Source: CAWKOH01 sp963851245
GTDB lineage: Bacteria; Actinomycetota; Acidimicrobiia; Acidimicrobiales; Palsa-688
Length of the DNA stretch: 64,000 nucleotides
Reading direction: 5' to 3'
NCBI GenBank assembly: GCA_963851245.1
Contig: CAWKOH010000016.1
Span: 62,001-126,000 of the forward strand
Shown here: positions 41,490 to 50,524 of the stretch, piece after piece
Position numbering within the stretch: position 1 is the first letter of the stretch
Layout of the letters: each line of letters starts with the position of its first letter
Made by a program: the position numbers and the translations under genes
Notes under the pieces: model-generated
Told to the model about the DNA's origin: nothing
Database searches by the model: none
Seen by the model: the letters and a program-made list of their open reading frames with translations, nothing else

Positions 41490-41847
41490 GCTCTCATGTC
41501 GAGCGTTCAGACCGGGTGGGAAGGCCCAGGTCAGAGGGGTCGGAATCGGACGCAGAAGTCCCGCCCCCAACGTCGTCCACGAGCCGCACCCTACTTTGAT
41601 GCCCGCTCGAATAGCAGCCATACTCCTACACTCGGGTATGGCCGGCTCGCGCTCTGAGGTCCGGCCCACCCCTCCCCCGTACGGCGGAATGAGGGTGCAA
41701 GGCTAGGCCGCTGATGGCAGTACTGGATGGAGGCGAAGGTCGACGGGGCATGAGGCGTATCGACAGGGTGCCCCCCGTCCACGATCACCTGCCTGCCCGG
41801 GATCACTTCGCTCAGGCGAGCAGGCTCCTACGCTGGACCACCGGCCT

Positions 41848-42978
41848 ATGACCGATCCATCCGAACGGCCCGAACGGCCCGAACGGCCCGGAGGCGGCGA
41901 GCGGGACGAGCAGACCCCCGCCCGGGAGATGGCCGCTTCCATCAACGAGCAGGAAGCGCACCGTCTGACCTGGAGGACGGTCGTGCCGCGGGTCATCGTG
42001 GTGATTATCGGAGGGGTGGGCCTGTACCTGGTCCTGCCCAGCATCACCGCCGTGATCTCATCCTGGCCCCGACTGTCCAGCCTGAACCCGATCTGGTTCG
42101 CGGTGGCGGTGATCGCGGAGGTCGGGCAGTTCTTCGCCACCTTCGCGCTCCAGCGCCTCGCTCTTCGGACCACGGAGCGGTTCTCTGTGGCGACGGCACA
42201 GCTATCCGGCAACGCCGTAAGCAAGATCATTCCAGCCGGCGCCGCGGCCGGCGCAGCCGTGCAATTCCGCATGCTGGCCACGGCCGGGATCAATATCGAC
42301 GTCGCCGTAGGTGGGCTGACGGCGTTCTCTCTTCTGAACATCGGGGGACTCCTCGCTCTACCTGTCTTCGCCCTGCCGGCGATCCTGTTCGGATCACCCG
42401 TGAGCGGGGGGCTGGCTCATGCCGCCTTTCTCGGCATCGGCGGGTTTGTGCTCTTCGCCGGCTTCGGCGCACTCATCCTGGCCACCGACCCACCACTTGA
42501 AGTGACCGGCCGGTTCGCCCAGCGGGCCCACAACCGGCTTCTCCGCAAGCGCGCGCCTTTGACGGGTCTGGACTCCCGGCTGCTGCGCCAGCGCGATGCG
42601 ATCAAGTCCGTGCTCGGTGCGAGGTGGCTCCGGGCTGTCGGACTCACGGCCGGCAGACTGTTTCTGGACTATCTGTGCCTCCTCTCGTGCCTTCGGGCCA
42701 CCGGCAGCCACCCTCGCCCCTCGCTCGTGCTGCTCGCCTACGCAGTCGCCGGTATCGTCGCCCTTATCCCGATCACACCCGGTGGGCTGGGCCTCGTGGA
42801 GGCCAGCCTCAGCGGTTTCCTGATCCTCGCCGGTGTCAACGCCAGCGACGCCTTCCTGGCCACCCTGGCCTATCGGCTGGCGTCCTACTGGCTGCCCCTC
42901 CTCGCCGGCCCCTTCGCCTACCTGGCCTTCTGGCGGCGTTACGGCCGGCCCGGGGACGTAGCCCCGATTCCCTCCTGA
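41848..42978 (+). CDS. lysylphosphatidylglycerol synthase transmembrane-domain (UPF0104) family protein
   Basis: The 376-residue protein has about eight membrane segments and the family motifs LNPIWFAVAVIAEVGQFFATF, GNAVSKIIPAGAAAGAAVQFRML and ALIPITPGGLGLVEASL. The soluble aminoacyl-transferase domain of MprF is absent, so it is of the flippase-like type acting on lipids or polyprenol intermediates. The N-terminus has three ERP repeats from GAACGGCCC units. Confidence 0.8.
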   Translation: MTDPSERPERPERPGGGERDEQTPAREMAASINEQEAHRLTWRTVVPRVIVVIIGGVGLYLVLPSITAVISSWPRLSSLNPIWFAVAVIAEVGQFFATFALQRLALRTTERFSVATAQLSGNAVSKIIPAGAAAGAAVQFRMLATAGINIDVAVGGLTAFSLLNIGGLLALPVFALPAILFGSPVSGGLAHAAFLGIGGFVLFAGFGALILATDPPLEVTGRFAQRAHNRLLRKRAPLTGLDSRLLRQRDAIKSVLGARWLRAVGLTAGRLFLDYLCLLSCLRATGSHPRPSLVLLAYAVAGIVALIPITPGGLGLVEASLSGFLILAGVNASDAFLATLAYRLASYWLPLLAGPFAYLAFWRRYGRPGDVAPIPS

Positions 42979-43108
42979 CCCTTCCGCGCCGGCGTCATCA
43001 CGACCGGACCAGGGCTACGGTGTCGAGGGTCTTGCCGGACGGCTCGAGTCAGCAGATCGGCGAAGTCAGCAGATGCAACGCAGTCGTACAGCCACCAGAA
43101 GGAGAGCA

Positions 43109-43579
43109 ATGTCCAACCTTGACACCGTCGTGGCGGTCTACGACGAACTGGCACCAGCCGAGACCGACTGGGCTGCCCTCGACACTGCTGCCCAGGACGG
43201 TCTGGAGATTGCCGACGCGGCGCTGGTCGAGAACCAGAACGGTGAGGCCATGATCCTGCAGCGTCAGTCGCACCACGGATGGGGCAAGGGAGCGGTAGTT
43301 GGCGCCGTCGTTGGCGTCTTGTTCCCGCCCTCGATCCTCGGCGCGGCGGTAGTGGGAGCCGGAGGCGGCGCTCTCGTCGCACGACTCACGCGTGGCCTCG
43401 GTCGCGGCAAGGTGAAGGACCTGGGCGAGGCACTCGACAGTGGGGCGATGGCCATCATCGTGGTCTGCCCGGCTGCCTCGACGAATGCGGTCTGCCACAC
43501 GTTGACCGGCGCCAGCCGGACGACAACTGCACCGAGTTCGACCGCCGAGGAGCTCAAGCAGGCCATGGGCGTCAGCTGA
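43109..43579 (+). CDS. DUF1269-like glycine-rich protein
   Basis: The 156-residue product starts SNLDTVVAVYDELAPAET and has a central glycine-rich hydrophobic segment (GWGKGAVVGAVVGVLFPPSILGAAVVGAGGGAL) and a helix with LGEALDSGAMAIIVV, the DUF1269 pattern. An AGGAG site lies just upstream of this ATG; the in-frame ATG at 43073 is less likely. Function unknown; possibly membrane-associated. Confidence 0.75.
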   Translation: MSNLDTVVAVYDELAPAETDWAALDTAAQDGLEIADAALVENQNGEAMILQRQSHHGWGKGAVVGAVVGVLFPPSILGAAVVGAGGGALVARLTRGLGRGKVKDLGEALDSGAMAIIVVCPAASTNAVCHTLTGASRTTTAPSSTAEELKQAMGVS

Positions 43580-43613
43580 CCAATTCGTCGTGTACTGCGC
43601 GGATCGTGTGGCG

Positions 43614-45173
43614 TCACGATCGTGTGGGGAAGAGGCCGGCTTGTGCGGAGGCGGCGGGTTGACGGCGGTTACTTGCCCGCGGCGCCGCGGGTCGGGACGG
43701 GGGGCCGCCGCCGGCGGGCGGCGAGGTGGGTTGGTCGACGCGGCCTGTGCGCCATGGGGTGGGTCGGGACGGGCGGAACTGTGATGGCTGTTTTTGGTAA
43801 TCGGGATGGTGACAGGGGTGTCGGGGATCGTCGGGCGGAACGAAGTCGCGCTTCCCCGTCCCGGGTACCAGGGCCCAGTTGTGGATTGTCTTCATGCGGT
43901 GATGGTGGTGGCAGAGAAGGTCGAGATGGTCGAGCATGGTGAAGTACGTCTTGGTCCAGTCGATCTCGTGGTCCCGCTCCAGCCGGCCTCGGTCCGAGCA
44001 CCCCCGGGCGGCGCACGTTGGGTAGAGCCACTCCAGCGCGGATTCCTGGTAGGCAGTCGGCTTGCGGCCCAGGTGGGCAACTCCGACCAGCTTCTCGCCC
44101 TTGGTGAGGATGGCGGCGACGAAGGGATCTCCGGTCGCGATCAGTTCCTGCGCCACGGACATCGGAATCGGGCCATAACCAGCCAGCTCACAGGTCTCGC
44201 CGGGAGCGGCGACACCACGGAGCCAGGCGTCGTAGTCCACTCTGAGTAGGAGTTTGACGGGCGCCCCTCGTCGGCGCCGGCGGCGGCCGGGCGGGTTTGA
44301 CTTAGAGACATCCTCGCCAGACGTTGAGGCCGTGGCTTGGTTGGGATCGGCATCGGACGGCTCGGCGCTGAAGGATCCGTTCGAGGAGTCGGCCTCGGGG
44401 CCGGATTCGGTCGTGGGGTCCGCGGCAGCACCGCGAAGGTCACCAGTTGCGTAGTAATCGCGCTCGCTGGTTGCTTCGACGGCCAGCTGGACGAGGCTGT
44501 CGAATGCATACGCATCCGGCGATTCTCGTCGGTCCTCCTTGCGGGCCTTTTTGAAGATCTCCTCCTGTATCGGGCCGAGAGCGGCCATGACCTGAGCACC
44601 GTCTTCGGGATTGCCGTAGGCGTTGAGATGCCAGGCGCCTTCGGGGTCGGTCCACGATCGGAGGCGGCGGCGCCGATGGATTGACCTTCGACGTTCCTCT
44701 AGATCAGTGATCGCAGCCTTCGTGCGAGCGACCTCGTCGCGAAGTTCGGTAAGCGAGGTGTCCTGAGCTGTCTTGATGAGGCGAGGGGCCGACGTGGGGT
44801 CGGCCTCCACAGCACCCGAGATCAGTGAGGCCTGCGCTGGAGAGAGTTTTCCCGCCAGGGCGGCGTCAGCCACGTCGGACTGCTCGGCGAGTCGCTTTCC
44901 GGACTCCAGGATGTCCCTGGCCTCGCCTTTGGAGATCCCCGTTCGCCGGGAAAGGGCGTCGGCTGAGGACCGGTGGCCCGAGTCGCCCCAGGCACCTGCT
45001 TCCTCCACCCTGGCGACTGCGAGCGTCTTGACGGCGTGGATTATCCGTTCGATGGCCGCGGCGTCGTCGACGGCTTTGGCGGCCTCGGAGCCCATCAGCG
45101 AGCGGGCGTCGAAGTATTTGGCGAACCTGCCAATGGCTTCACGAAGCTCGCTGAGTTGCTGGCACATCGGCAC
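43614..45173 (-). CDS. DUF222 / HNH endonuclease (13E12-type repeat protein)
   Basis: The 519-residue product has an N-terminal helical DUF222 region (ARVEEAGAWGDSGHRSSADALSRRTGIS and similar), an acidic/polar linker, and a C-terminal HNH nuclease (CAARGCSDRGRLERDHEIDW, LDLLCHHHHRMKTIHNW) with its zinc cysteines. This matches the actinobacterial 13E12 repeat family, often mobile and SOS-regulated. ATG 45167 has a GAGG ribosome site; GTG 45173 is two codons upstream. A palindromic LexA-type box lies about 70 bases upstream. Confidence 0.88.
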   Translation of the reverse strand: MPMCQQLSELREAIGRFAKYFDARSLMGSEAAKAVDDAAAIERIIHAVKTLAVARVEEAGAWGDSGHRSSADALSRRTGISKGEARDILESGKRLAEQSDVADAALAGKLSPAQASLISGAVEADPTSAPRLIKTAQDTSLTELRDEVARTKAAITDLEERRRSIHRRRRLRSWTDPEGAWHLNAYGNPEDGAQVMAALGPIQEEIFKKARKEDRRESPDAYAFDSLVQLAVEATSERDYYATGDLRGAAADPTTESGPEADSSNGSFSAEPSDADPNQATASTSGEDVSKSNPPGRRRRRRGAPVKLLLRVDYDAWLRGVAAPGETCELAGYGPIPMSVAQELIATGDPFVAAILTKGEKLVGVAHLGRKPTAYQESALEWLYPTCAARGCSDRGRLERDHEIDWTKTYFTMLDHLDLLCHHHHRMKTIHNWALVPGTGKRDFVPPDDPRHPCHHPDYQKQPSQFRPSRPTPWRTGRVDQPTSPPAGGGPPSRPAAPRASNRRQPAASAQAGLFPTRS

Positions 45174-45240
45174 GACCTCGAACGGTTGACGATTCGAACG
45201 GCCGGCCTACACGCCAGCGATACCGTCCCCCTCGGGGAGG

Positions 45241-45252
45241 GAACATATGTTC
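45241..45252 (-). promoter_or_regulatory. LexA-like box upstream of the DUF222/HNH gene
   Basis: GAACATATGTTC is a perfect 12-base palindrome matching GAAC-N4-GTTC, and the next base, G, completes one CGAAC half-site. It lies 68 bases upstream of the start. In mycobacteria several 13E12-type genes are LexA-controlled, which supports the reading. Confidence 0.65.
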
Positions 45253-45317
45253 GTAGCGTACACCTGTTCGGGGTTGCCGTCAAGGACCTTTTTCGGGGTG
45301 TGCCTGAGCCGGGCCGC

Positions 45318-45761
45318 CTACTGGCAGGCGGCACACAGCCCCAGGACATCCACCCGATGGCTGTGAGGAGCGAATCCTTCGGCGTCGGCCAGGGCGTCCA
45401 GCTGGTTAGCGATGGTTCGTTCGAAGGCGGCCGAGGGGGTGATGTCGATCACCTTCCCACAGCCGGTGCAGAGCAGGTGGTGGTGGTGCTCGGTCAAGTC
45501 CTCCACCAGCTCGAAGCGGGCGAACTCGTCGTTGGCGGCTACCCGGCGCACGACCGAAGCGGCCTGGAGGTCAACCAGATGACGGTAGGCGGAACTCCGA
45601 GGCAGGCTGGGAAGCTGGTGGGCGATATCACTGATGCTGACCGGGTGCCCCACAGCGACCAAGAGCTCGACGATGGCCCGCCGGCCGGCCGTATAGCGCT
45701 GATCGATCGCACGAAGCCGCCCCGCCACCACGGCGTGCAACTCGTCCACCTCATCCGTCAC
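45318..45761 (-). CDS. zur: Fur family regulator, probable zinc uptake regulator Zur
   Basis: The 147-residue protein has the Fur winged helix (ISDIAHQLPSLPRSSAYRHLVDL) and metal-binding regions including HHHHLLCTGCGKVIDI and the C-terminal CAAC, which form zinc sites. It is divergent from a zinc ABC transporter, which argues for Zur rather than an iron Fur. A Zur-type regulator represses zinc uptake when zinc is sufficient. Confidence 0.82.
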   Translation of the reverse strand: MTDEVDELHAVVAGRLRAIDQRYTAGRRAIVELLVAVGHPVSISDIAHQLPSLPRSSAYRHLVDLQAASVVRRVAANDEFARFELVEDLTEHHHHLLCTGCGKVIDITPSAAFERTIANQLDALADAEGFAPHSHRVDVLGLCAACQ

Positions 45762-45849
45762 GAGCGAACCTCACTCCAACCATCTGAACACAATGGATCG
45801 CCTATTTCGCGCACCCATAAGGGCACTCGGGCAAAACTAAGACTAGCTC

Positions 45850-45885
45850 TTGTATTAAGACTCATTCTCAGGATAGATTCTAGGC
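45850..45885 (+). promoter_or_regulatory. promoter and candidate Zur site upstream of znuA
   Basis: TTGTAT (45850) and ATAGAT (45873) with a 17-base spacer form a plausible sigma-A promoter. The spacer TAAGACTCATTCTCAGG contains a degenerate match to Zur boxes (reverse strand TGAGAATGAGTCT). The GTG start lies only eight bases past the -10, so the mRNA may be leaderless. Confidence 0.45.
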
Positions 45886-46893
45886 GTGGTGACCGGGCAA
45901 GAGGACTCAGGCGCCGGCAAGATTCCCATCAACCGGCGGGGCTCAGTCGCTTGCCATCACAGCCGCGCCCGGGCACGACGCCTTCGAGCACTCGGGGCCG
46001 CCACGCTGGCGCTGATCGCCACCGCCCTCGCCGGCTGCGGCCCCAGCGTCCATGCCTCGAGCCCCGGCGTCGTAAATGCCATCGGCGCGGAGAACCAGTA
46101 CGCCAACGTGATCGCCCAGATCGGCGGCAACTACGTGCATGTCTCGGCCATCCTCGATAACCCGAACACCGATCCCCACAGCTTCGAGTTCAGCCCGAGC
46201 GCGGCCAAGGAAGTCAGCAACGCCAAGCTGATCGTGCAGAACGGGCTCGGTTACGACGACTTCATGAACAAGATCGAAGCGGCCACTTCGACGCCGGCCC
46301 GGCATGTGATCATCGTGCAGCGACTGTTGAAACTCCCGAATAGCACGCCCAACCCCCACCTCTGGTACGACCCGGCGACCATGCCTCTGGTGGCCCAGGC
46401 GCTAGCGGCGGAATTGTCCACGCTTCAACCGCGACATGCCTCCTACTTCGATGCCAACCTCCGGAAGTTCGACGCCTCGCTCACGCCCTGGCTCGACGCC
46501 ATCGCCTCGTTCAAAGCCAAATACGGCGGAACCCCCGTGGCCACCAGCGAGCCCGTCGCCGACTATCTCCTGCAGGCCATGGGGGCGGACAACCTGACCC
46601 CGTTCAGCTTTCAAGCGGACGTCATGAACGGCACCGACCCGACCCCGCAAGACATCTCGCTCGAGAATTCCTTCTTCAACAAGCACCTGGTCAAGGTGTT
46701 CGCCTACAACCAGCAGGTCGTCGACGCCCTCACTACCTCATTGCGCCAGAACGCCGAAAGGCACGGGGTCCCGGTGGTCGGCGTTTACGAGACCATGCCC
46801 ACCAATGGGTACGACTACCAGTCCTGGATGCTCGCCGAGACCCGGGCCATCCAGAAGGCCATCACCGGCCGCGTTTCTACGGAGCATCTATGA
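45886..46893 (+). CDS. znuA: zinc ABC transporter substrate-binding lipoprotein
   Basis: The 335-residue protein has a hydrophobic segment ending in the lipobox ALAGCGPS, then the ZnuA/cluster A-I fold. His ligands are visible in NTDPHSFEF and TPNPHLWYDP, with acidic ligands in the ATSEPVADYLLQAM region. It binds zinc outside the membrane and delivers it to the permease. The lead before the signal is long; GTG 45886 and GTG 45889 are both possible starts. The stop overlaps znuC (ATGA). Confidence 0.87.
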   Translation: MVTGQEDSGAGKIPINRRGSVACHHSRARARRLRALGAATLALIATALAGCGPSVHASSPGVVNAIGAENQYANVIAQIGGNYVHVSAILDNPNTDPHSFEFSPSAAKEVSNAKLIVQNGLGYDDFMNKIEAATSTPARHVIIVQRLLKLPNSTPNPHLWYDPATMPLVAQALAAELSTLQPRHASYFDANLRKFDASLTPWLDAIASFKAKYGGTPVATSEPVADYLLQAMGADNLTPFSFQADVMNGTDPTPQDISLENSFFNKHLVKVFAYNQQVVDALTTSLRQNAERHGVPVVGVYETMPTNGYDYQSWMLAETRAIQKAITGRVSTEHL

Positions 46894-47714
46894 CCGGCCC
46901 GAGCTCCAGCATCCTCCGGGTCGACGACGTCAGTGTTTCGTTCTCCGGTCGCCAGATTCTCAACAGCGTCACCTTCGAACTGCGGGCCGGCGAGTTCACC
47001 GGGCTCATCGGCTCTAACGGGGCTGGCAAGACCACGCTGCTGAGGGTCATCCTCGGTCTGCAGAAACCCAACGCGGGGCAAGTAACGGTGAACGGCCAGC
47101 CGCTCGGCCGGCGCAACCGGGCCATCGGCTATGTCCCCCAGAAGGTCGTCCTCGACCCGGACATGCCGCTGCGGGCCCGTGATCTTGTGGCGTTGGGCGT
47201 CGACGGCCACCGGTTCGGGATTCCCCTCAAATCAAAGCGCCGCAACGAGGCGGTCGATGAGATGCTGCACGCCGTCGATGCCGTCGACTTCGCCGACTCC
47301 CGGGTCGGCACGCTGTCGGGCGGCGAGCAGCAGCGCGTGCTCATCGCCCACGCCCTCATTTCCAGGCCCGAACTCCTGCTCCTCGACGAGCCCCTGGCCA
47401 ACCTCGATCTGCGCAGTGCGCAGGAGATAATCGGACTGCTCGACCGCATCTCCAACGAACAGCGCGTCGCCGTCTTCCTCTCGGCCCACGAGATGAACCC
47501 TCTGCTGCCGGTGATGGACCGGGTGGTGTACATAGTTGACGGGTTGGCCGCCAGTGGCACTACCGAGGAGGTCATCCGGCCCGACGTCCTGAGCGCCCTT
47601 TACGGCCACGAGGTCGACGTCCTCAACGTGCGAGGGCGCATCCTGGTCGTGGCCGCCCCGGACGAGGAATGCGCGCACGCCACCCACCTCGACGTGTCCG
47701 CCGAGGTCCCCTGA
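46890..47714 (+). CDS. znuC: zinc ABC transporter ATP-binding protein
   Basis: The 274-residue ATPase has Walker A (GSNGAGKTTLL), the signature LSGGEQQRVLIAHAL, Walker B (LLLLDEPLANLD) and a switch histidine in LSAHEMNPL. It powers zinc import with the adjoining permeases. Length and context are typical of ZnuC. Confidence 0.88.
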   Translation: MTGPSSSILRVDDVSVSFSGRQILNSVTFELRAGEFTGLIGSNGAGKTTLLRVILGLQKPNAGQVTVNGQPLGRRNRAIGYVPQKVVLDPDMPLRARDLVALGVDGHRFGIPLKSKRRNEAVDEMLHAVDAVDFADSRVGTLSGGEQQRVLIAHALISRPELLLLDEPLANLDLRSAQEIIGLLDRISNEQRVAVFLSAHEMNPLLPVMDRVVYIVDGLAASGTTEEVIRPDVLSALYGHEVDVLNVRGRILVVAAPDEECAHATHLDVSAEVP

Positions 47715-47720
47715 GCCGCG

Positions 47721-48581
47721 GTGCACTGGATCTTCGAGCCCGGTTTCTTCGATAGCCAGCCGGTGCATACCGCACTGGTGATCGGCGGGGTAGTCGCCGT
47801 GGTCTCCGGAGTGGTCGGCGTGTTCACCGTCATGCGGGGCCAGTCCTTTGGCGGCCACGCGTTAACCGACGTATCCAGCGCGGGTGGGTCGGGGGCCGTG
47901 CTGGCCGGCATCAACCCCGTCTCCGGCTTCGTCGGCTTCGGGATCATCGGGGCAGTGGTGATGGACCTGATCGGCGTGCAACGAGTGCGGGGCCGGGACC
48001 TGGCCACCGGCATCGTGCTCGGCGCCTCCATCGGCCTGGCCGCCCTTTTCCTCTATCTGGACGCCACCACCACTTCGACGACCGGTGCCACTCAGCAGAT
48101 CCTGTTCGGATCGATCTTCTCCACCACACCCTCCACCGTGCCCATCGTGGTGTCCTTCAGCATCGTCTCCATGGCCCTTATTGCCACGTGCTACCGGCCG
48201 CTGCTGCTGAGCTCGGTCAGCAACGACGCCGCCGCCGCCCGCGGCGTCCCGGTCCGCCTGATCGGCCTGCTCTTCATGGTGGCCCTGGCGGTAGCGGTAG
48301 GGCTGTCCGCCATAGCCATCGGGTCGATCCTCTCCACCGCCCTCCTGATCGGGCCCGCCGCCTCGGCTCTGCGCCTGACCAAGCGGATGGGGTGGGCCAC
48401 GCTCGTCGCCTGCCTGATCGGCCTGGGCGGGACCTGGCTCGGGATCCTGCTGGCTTACGACAGTGCCTCCTGGGACTCAAGCCATGAGGGCTTGCCGGTC
48501 AGCTTCTTTGTGGTCTCCATCCTGTTCGTGGTCTACCTTCTGACCGAACTACCGGTCCGGCGCCGGGCGGCGAGGGCATAG
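47721..48581 (+). CDS. znuB: zinc ABC transporter permease, first of two
   Basis: The 286-residue protein starts at GTG and has eight or nine hydrophobic segments of the ABC-3 family, including VVSGVVGVFTVMRGQSFGGHAL and VGLSAIAIGSILSTALLIGPAASAL. It follows znuC by six bases. Confidence 0.82.
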   Translation: MHWIFEPGFFDSQPVHTALVIGGVVAVVSGVVGVFTVMRGQSFGGHALTDVSSAGGSGAVLAGINPVSGFVGFGIIGAVVMDLIGVQRVRGRDLATGIVLGASIGLAALFLYLDATTTSTTGATQQILFGSIFSTTPSTVPIVVSFSIVSMALIATCYRPLLLSSVSNDAAAARGVPVRLIGLLFMVALAVAVGLSAIAIGSILSTALLIGPAASALRLTKRMGWATLVACLIGLGGTWLGILLAYDSASWDSSHEGLPVSFFVVSILFVVYLLTELPVRRRAARA

Positions 48582-48583
48582 CC

Positions 48584-49366
48584 GTGTTCGCCAGCTTCAT
48601 GACCAACGCCTGGATCGTGGCCACCGTCGCGGCCGTCGTGGCCGGAGTGGTCGGCTTCTTCGTCGTTCTGCGGGGATCGGCTTTTCCCGCCCACGCTATA
48701 CCGAACGGCGCCTTCGCCGGAGCGGCGGCCGCCAGCCTTTGGGGTTTCAACGAGTTGATCGGTCTGGGCGTGGCCGCCGTCCTGGCCGCGCTCGGGATCG
48801 GGACACTGAGCCGGCGGGGCCGTCACGACGTGGCCACGGCCCTGGCTCTGGTGATGATGCTGGCGCTGGGCGCCGTGTTTCTCAGCCGCAGTGGAGAGTA
48901 CGAGGCGGTCCTCTACTCTTTGCTCTTCGGCGAGGTCCTCGGCGTGAGCACACAGCAGCTGGTGCCGATCGCGACGCTGGCCGTCGCCAGCGTCGCTGCC
49001 ATCTTCCTTCTCTACCGTCCCCTGATGCTGTCGTCTGTGGTGCCCGACGTCAGCGAGGCCAGGGGGATCCGCAACTACCGGGTGGAGATGGCCTTTCTGG
49101 TGGTGCTGGCTCTGGCCACGACCATGACCGTGCCGGTGGTCGGTGCCCTGCTCATCTTCAGCCTGATGATCGGACCGCCGGCCGCGGCCCGGTCCTTCAC
49201 CAACCGGCCGCTGCCGGCGATTGTCCTGTCCGTGGCAATAGCACTGGCAACGGTGTGGGCCGCCATCGCCATCTCATACGAGACCAACTGGCCCATCGGG
49301 TTCTTCGTAGGCACGTTCGCGGCGGCGGCGTACGGGGCCGGCCGGGTCTGGGCCGCCTACCGCTAG
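48584..49366 (+). CDS. zinc ABC transporter permease, second of two
   Basis: This 260-residue ABC-3 family protein has the same layout as the preceding gene (VVAGVVGFFVVLRGSAFPAHAI, MTVPVVGALLIFSLMIGPPAAARSF) but differs throughout, so it is a paralog rather than a recent copy. Its GTG start follows the first permease by two bases. A heterodimeric channel is likely. The gene overlaps the opposite-strand MFS remnant by four bases. Confidence 0.82.
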   Translation: MFASFMTNAWIVATVAAVVAGVVGFFVVLRGSAFPAHAIPNGAFAGAAAASLWGFNELIGLGVAAVLAALGIGTLSRRGRHDVATALALVMMLALGAVFLSRSGEYEAVLYSLLFGEVLGVSTQQLVPIATLAVASVAAIFLLYRPLMLSSVVPDVSEARGIRNYRVEMAFLVVLALATTMTVPVVGALLIFSLMIGPPAAARSFTNRPLPAIVLSVAIALATVWAAIAISYETNWPIGFFVGTFAAAAYGAGRVWAAYR

Positions 49367-49850
49367 GCCGCGAGGCTGTCGGCCAGCTCCCGGATGCGGG
49401 CCAGGATCCCGACCTGATGCTCGCGTTCGGGGGCCAGCACAGTGCTGAGAAGCAGCCCGGCGGTCAGCAGAGCCAGATTGAAGACCGGCATCGGCAGCAT
49501 CGCTGAGGTGTAGCTGGACAGGTCCGGGGTGGAGCCGAGGGCGTTGAAGAGAACCACGCCCAGTATGGCCACTCCGGTGGCACTGGCGAATTGCTGAGCG
49601 GTCGTCAACACGCCCGAGGCCGCTCCGGCTCGATGAGGATCGACGCCGGCCCAGGACCACTCCGATCAGGGACGGGATGACCATGCCGGTGCCGATCCCG
49701 ACCACTGTCATCGGGATGACCAGCCGAGGACGGTCACCGACGAGCCGGCGACCCACAACTCCACGAGCAGGATGGTGACGCCGATAGCTGCCACGACGGC
49801 GCCGCGGGCGATGACGGTGGTGCCATAACGGGCGCGACGGAGAGGCATGC
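49363..49850 (-). pseudogene. C-terminal remnant of a DHA2-type MFS exporter
   Basis: Three frames together read GTTVIARGAVVAAIGVTILLVELWVAG, then VIPMTVVGIGTGMVIPSLIGVVL, then GAASGVLTTAQQFASATGVAILGVVLF, which is the last quarter of a 14-segment drug exporter. The N-terminal three-quarters are missing. At least two further frame changes occur; near 49647 an extra G separates GVVL from the AGVDPHRAGAA continuation. This is a decaying remnant. Confidence 0.72.
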
Positions 49851-49883
49851 TGCTCGACGCTCCGGGGGGCGGCGGGACTCGAT

Positions 49884-50027
49884 TGCACCAAGTCCACCAT
49901 GTCCCACCACCTGAGGGTGCTGAGAGAAGCGGGACTGACCCGGACCCGCGTCGACGGCGTGCGCCGGTACGTGTCGTTACGGCGGGAGGACATCGGCAGC
50001 CGCTTCCCGGGCTTCTCGATGCTGTAG
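49884..50027 (+). pseudogene. C-terminal remnant of an ArsR family regulator
   Basis: The plus frame reads CTKSTMSHHLRVLREAGLTRTRV and DGVRRYVSLRREDI, ending at TAG 50025-50027. This is the recognition helix and wing of an ArsR-type winged helix; the first half of the domain is missing. It is divergent from the MFS remnant, so regulator and pump were probably once a pair. Confidence 0.65.
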
Positions 50028-50056
50028 TCGGGGACCAGATCGACCCGGTTCGCCAG

Positions 50057-50464
50057 CTATGAATCGGTCGCGGTGAAGCTGTCGATCATCCCGCCTCCGA
50101 CTTCGGCGGCCAGCCTCAGCAGCTGGTAGCTCTCTTCCTGAGTCAGGGCATCATCGGGCGTGCACCCGTAGGGGCAGCGCATGGACTCGGTCGCTCCCCA
50201 GAGCCGGCATATGGTCGGGCGGTCGTCGTATACGGAGCAGCGACCGTCGATCAGCGCCGGGCAGTAGTAATCCTCCCCTCTTTCCAAAGCGGCCATGGCC
50301 TCGGCCATCGACGGAATCTCAACTCCATGGGCCAGCAACCTGGCTTCCTCCTGCCGGGACATCGATATCGGCCCGCACGAGTCCAGGCACCGGCCCTTGC
50401 AGTCCACCGGCGGGATCTGGCTGTACACGTGGCCCAGGGTCAGCCTCTGCCGGCGAAACATCAA
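50057..50464 (-). CDS. YkgJ family cysteine-cluster protein
   Basis: The 135-residue product has the YkgJ cysteine pattern, VDCKGRCLDSCGPI at the start, YYCPALIDGRCSVYDDRPTICRLWG in the centre and MRCPYGCTP near the end. The cysteine set probably binds zinc or an iron-sulfur cluster. Function is unknown. Confidence 0.82.
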   Translation of the reverse strand: MMFRRQRLTLGHVYSQIPPVDCKGRCLDSCGPISMSRQEEARLLAHGVEIPSMAEAMAALERGEDYYCPALIDGRCSVYDDRPTICRLWGATESMRCPYGCTPDDALTQEESYQLLRLAAEVGGGMIDSFTATDS

Positions 50465-50524
50465 GGCGAGATTAGACGCGTTGTTACAGTCTGATCTCCT
50501 GGAAGCGGTGACTGGAGGAGCGTC

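Noticed and set aside
41703..42341. Minus-strand 212-codon frame over the 5' part of the flippase-like gene
   Set aside because: The plus-strand protein has clear membrane segments and family motifs; the antisense frame has none.
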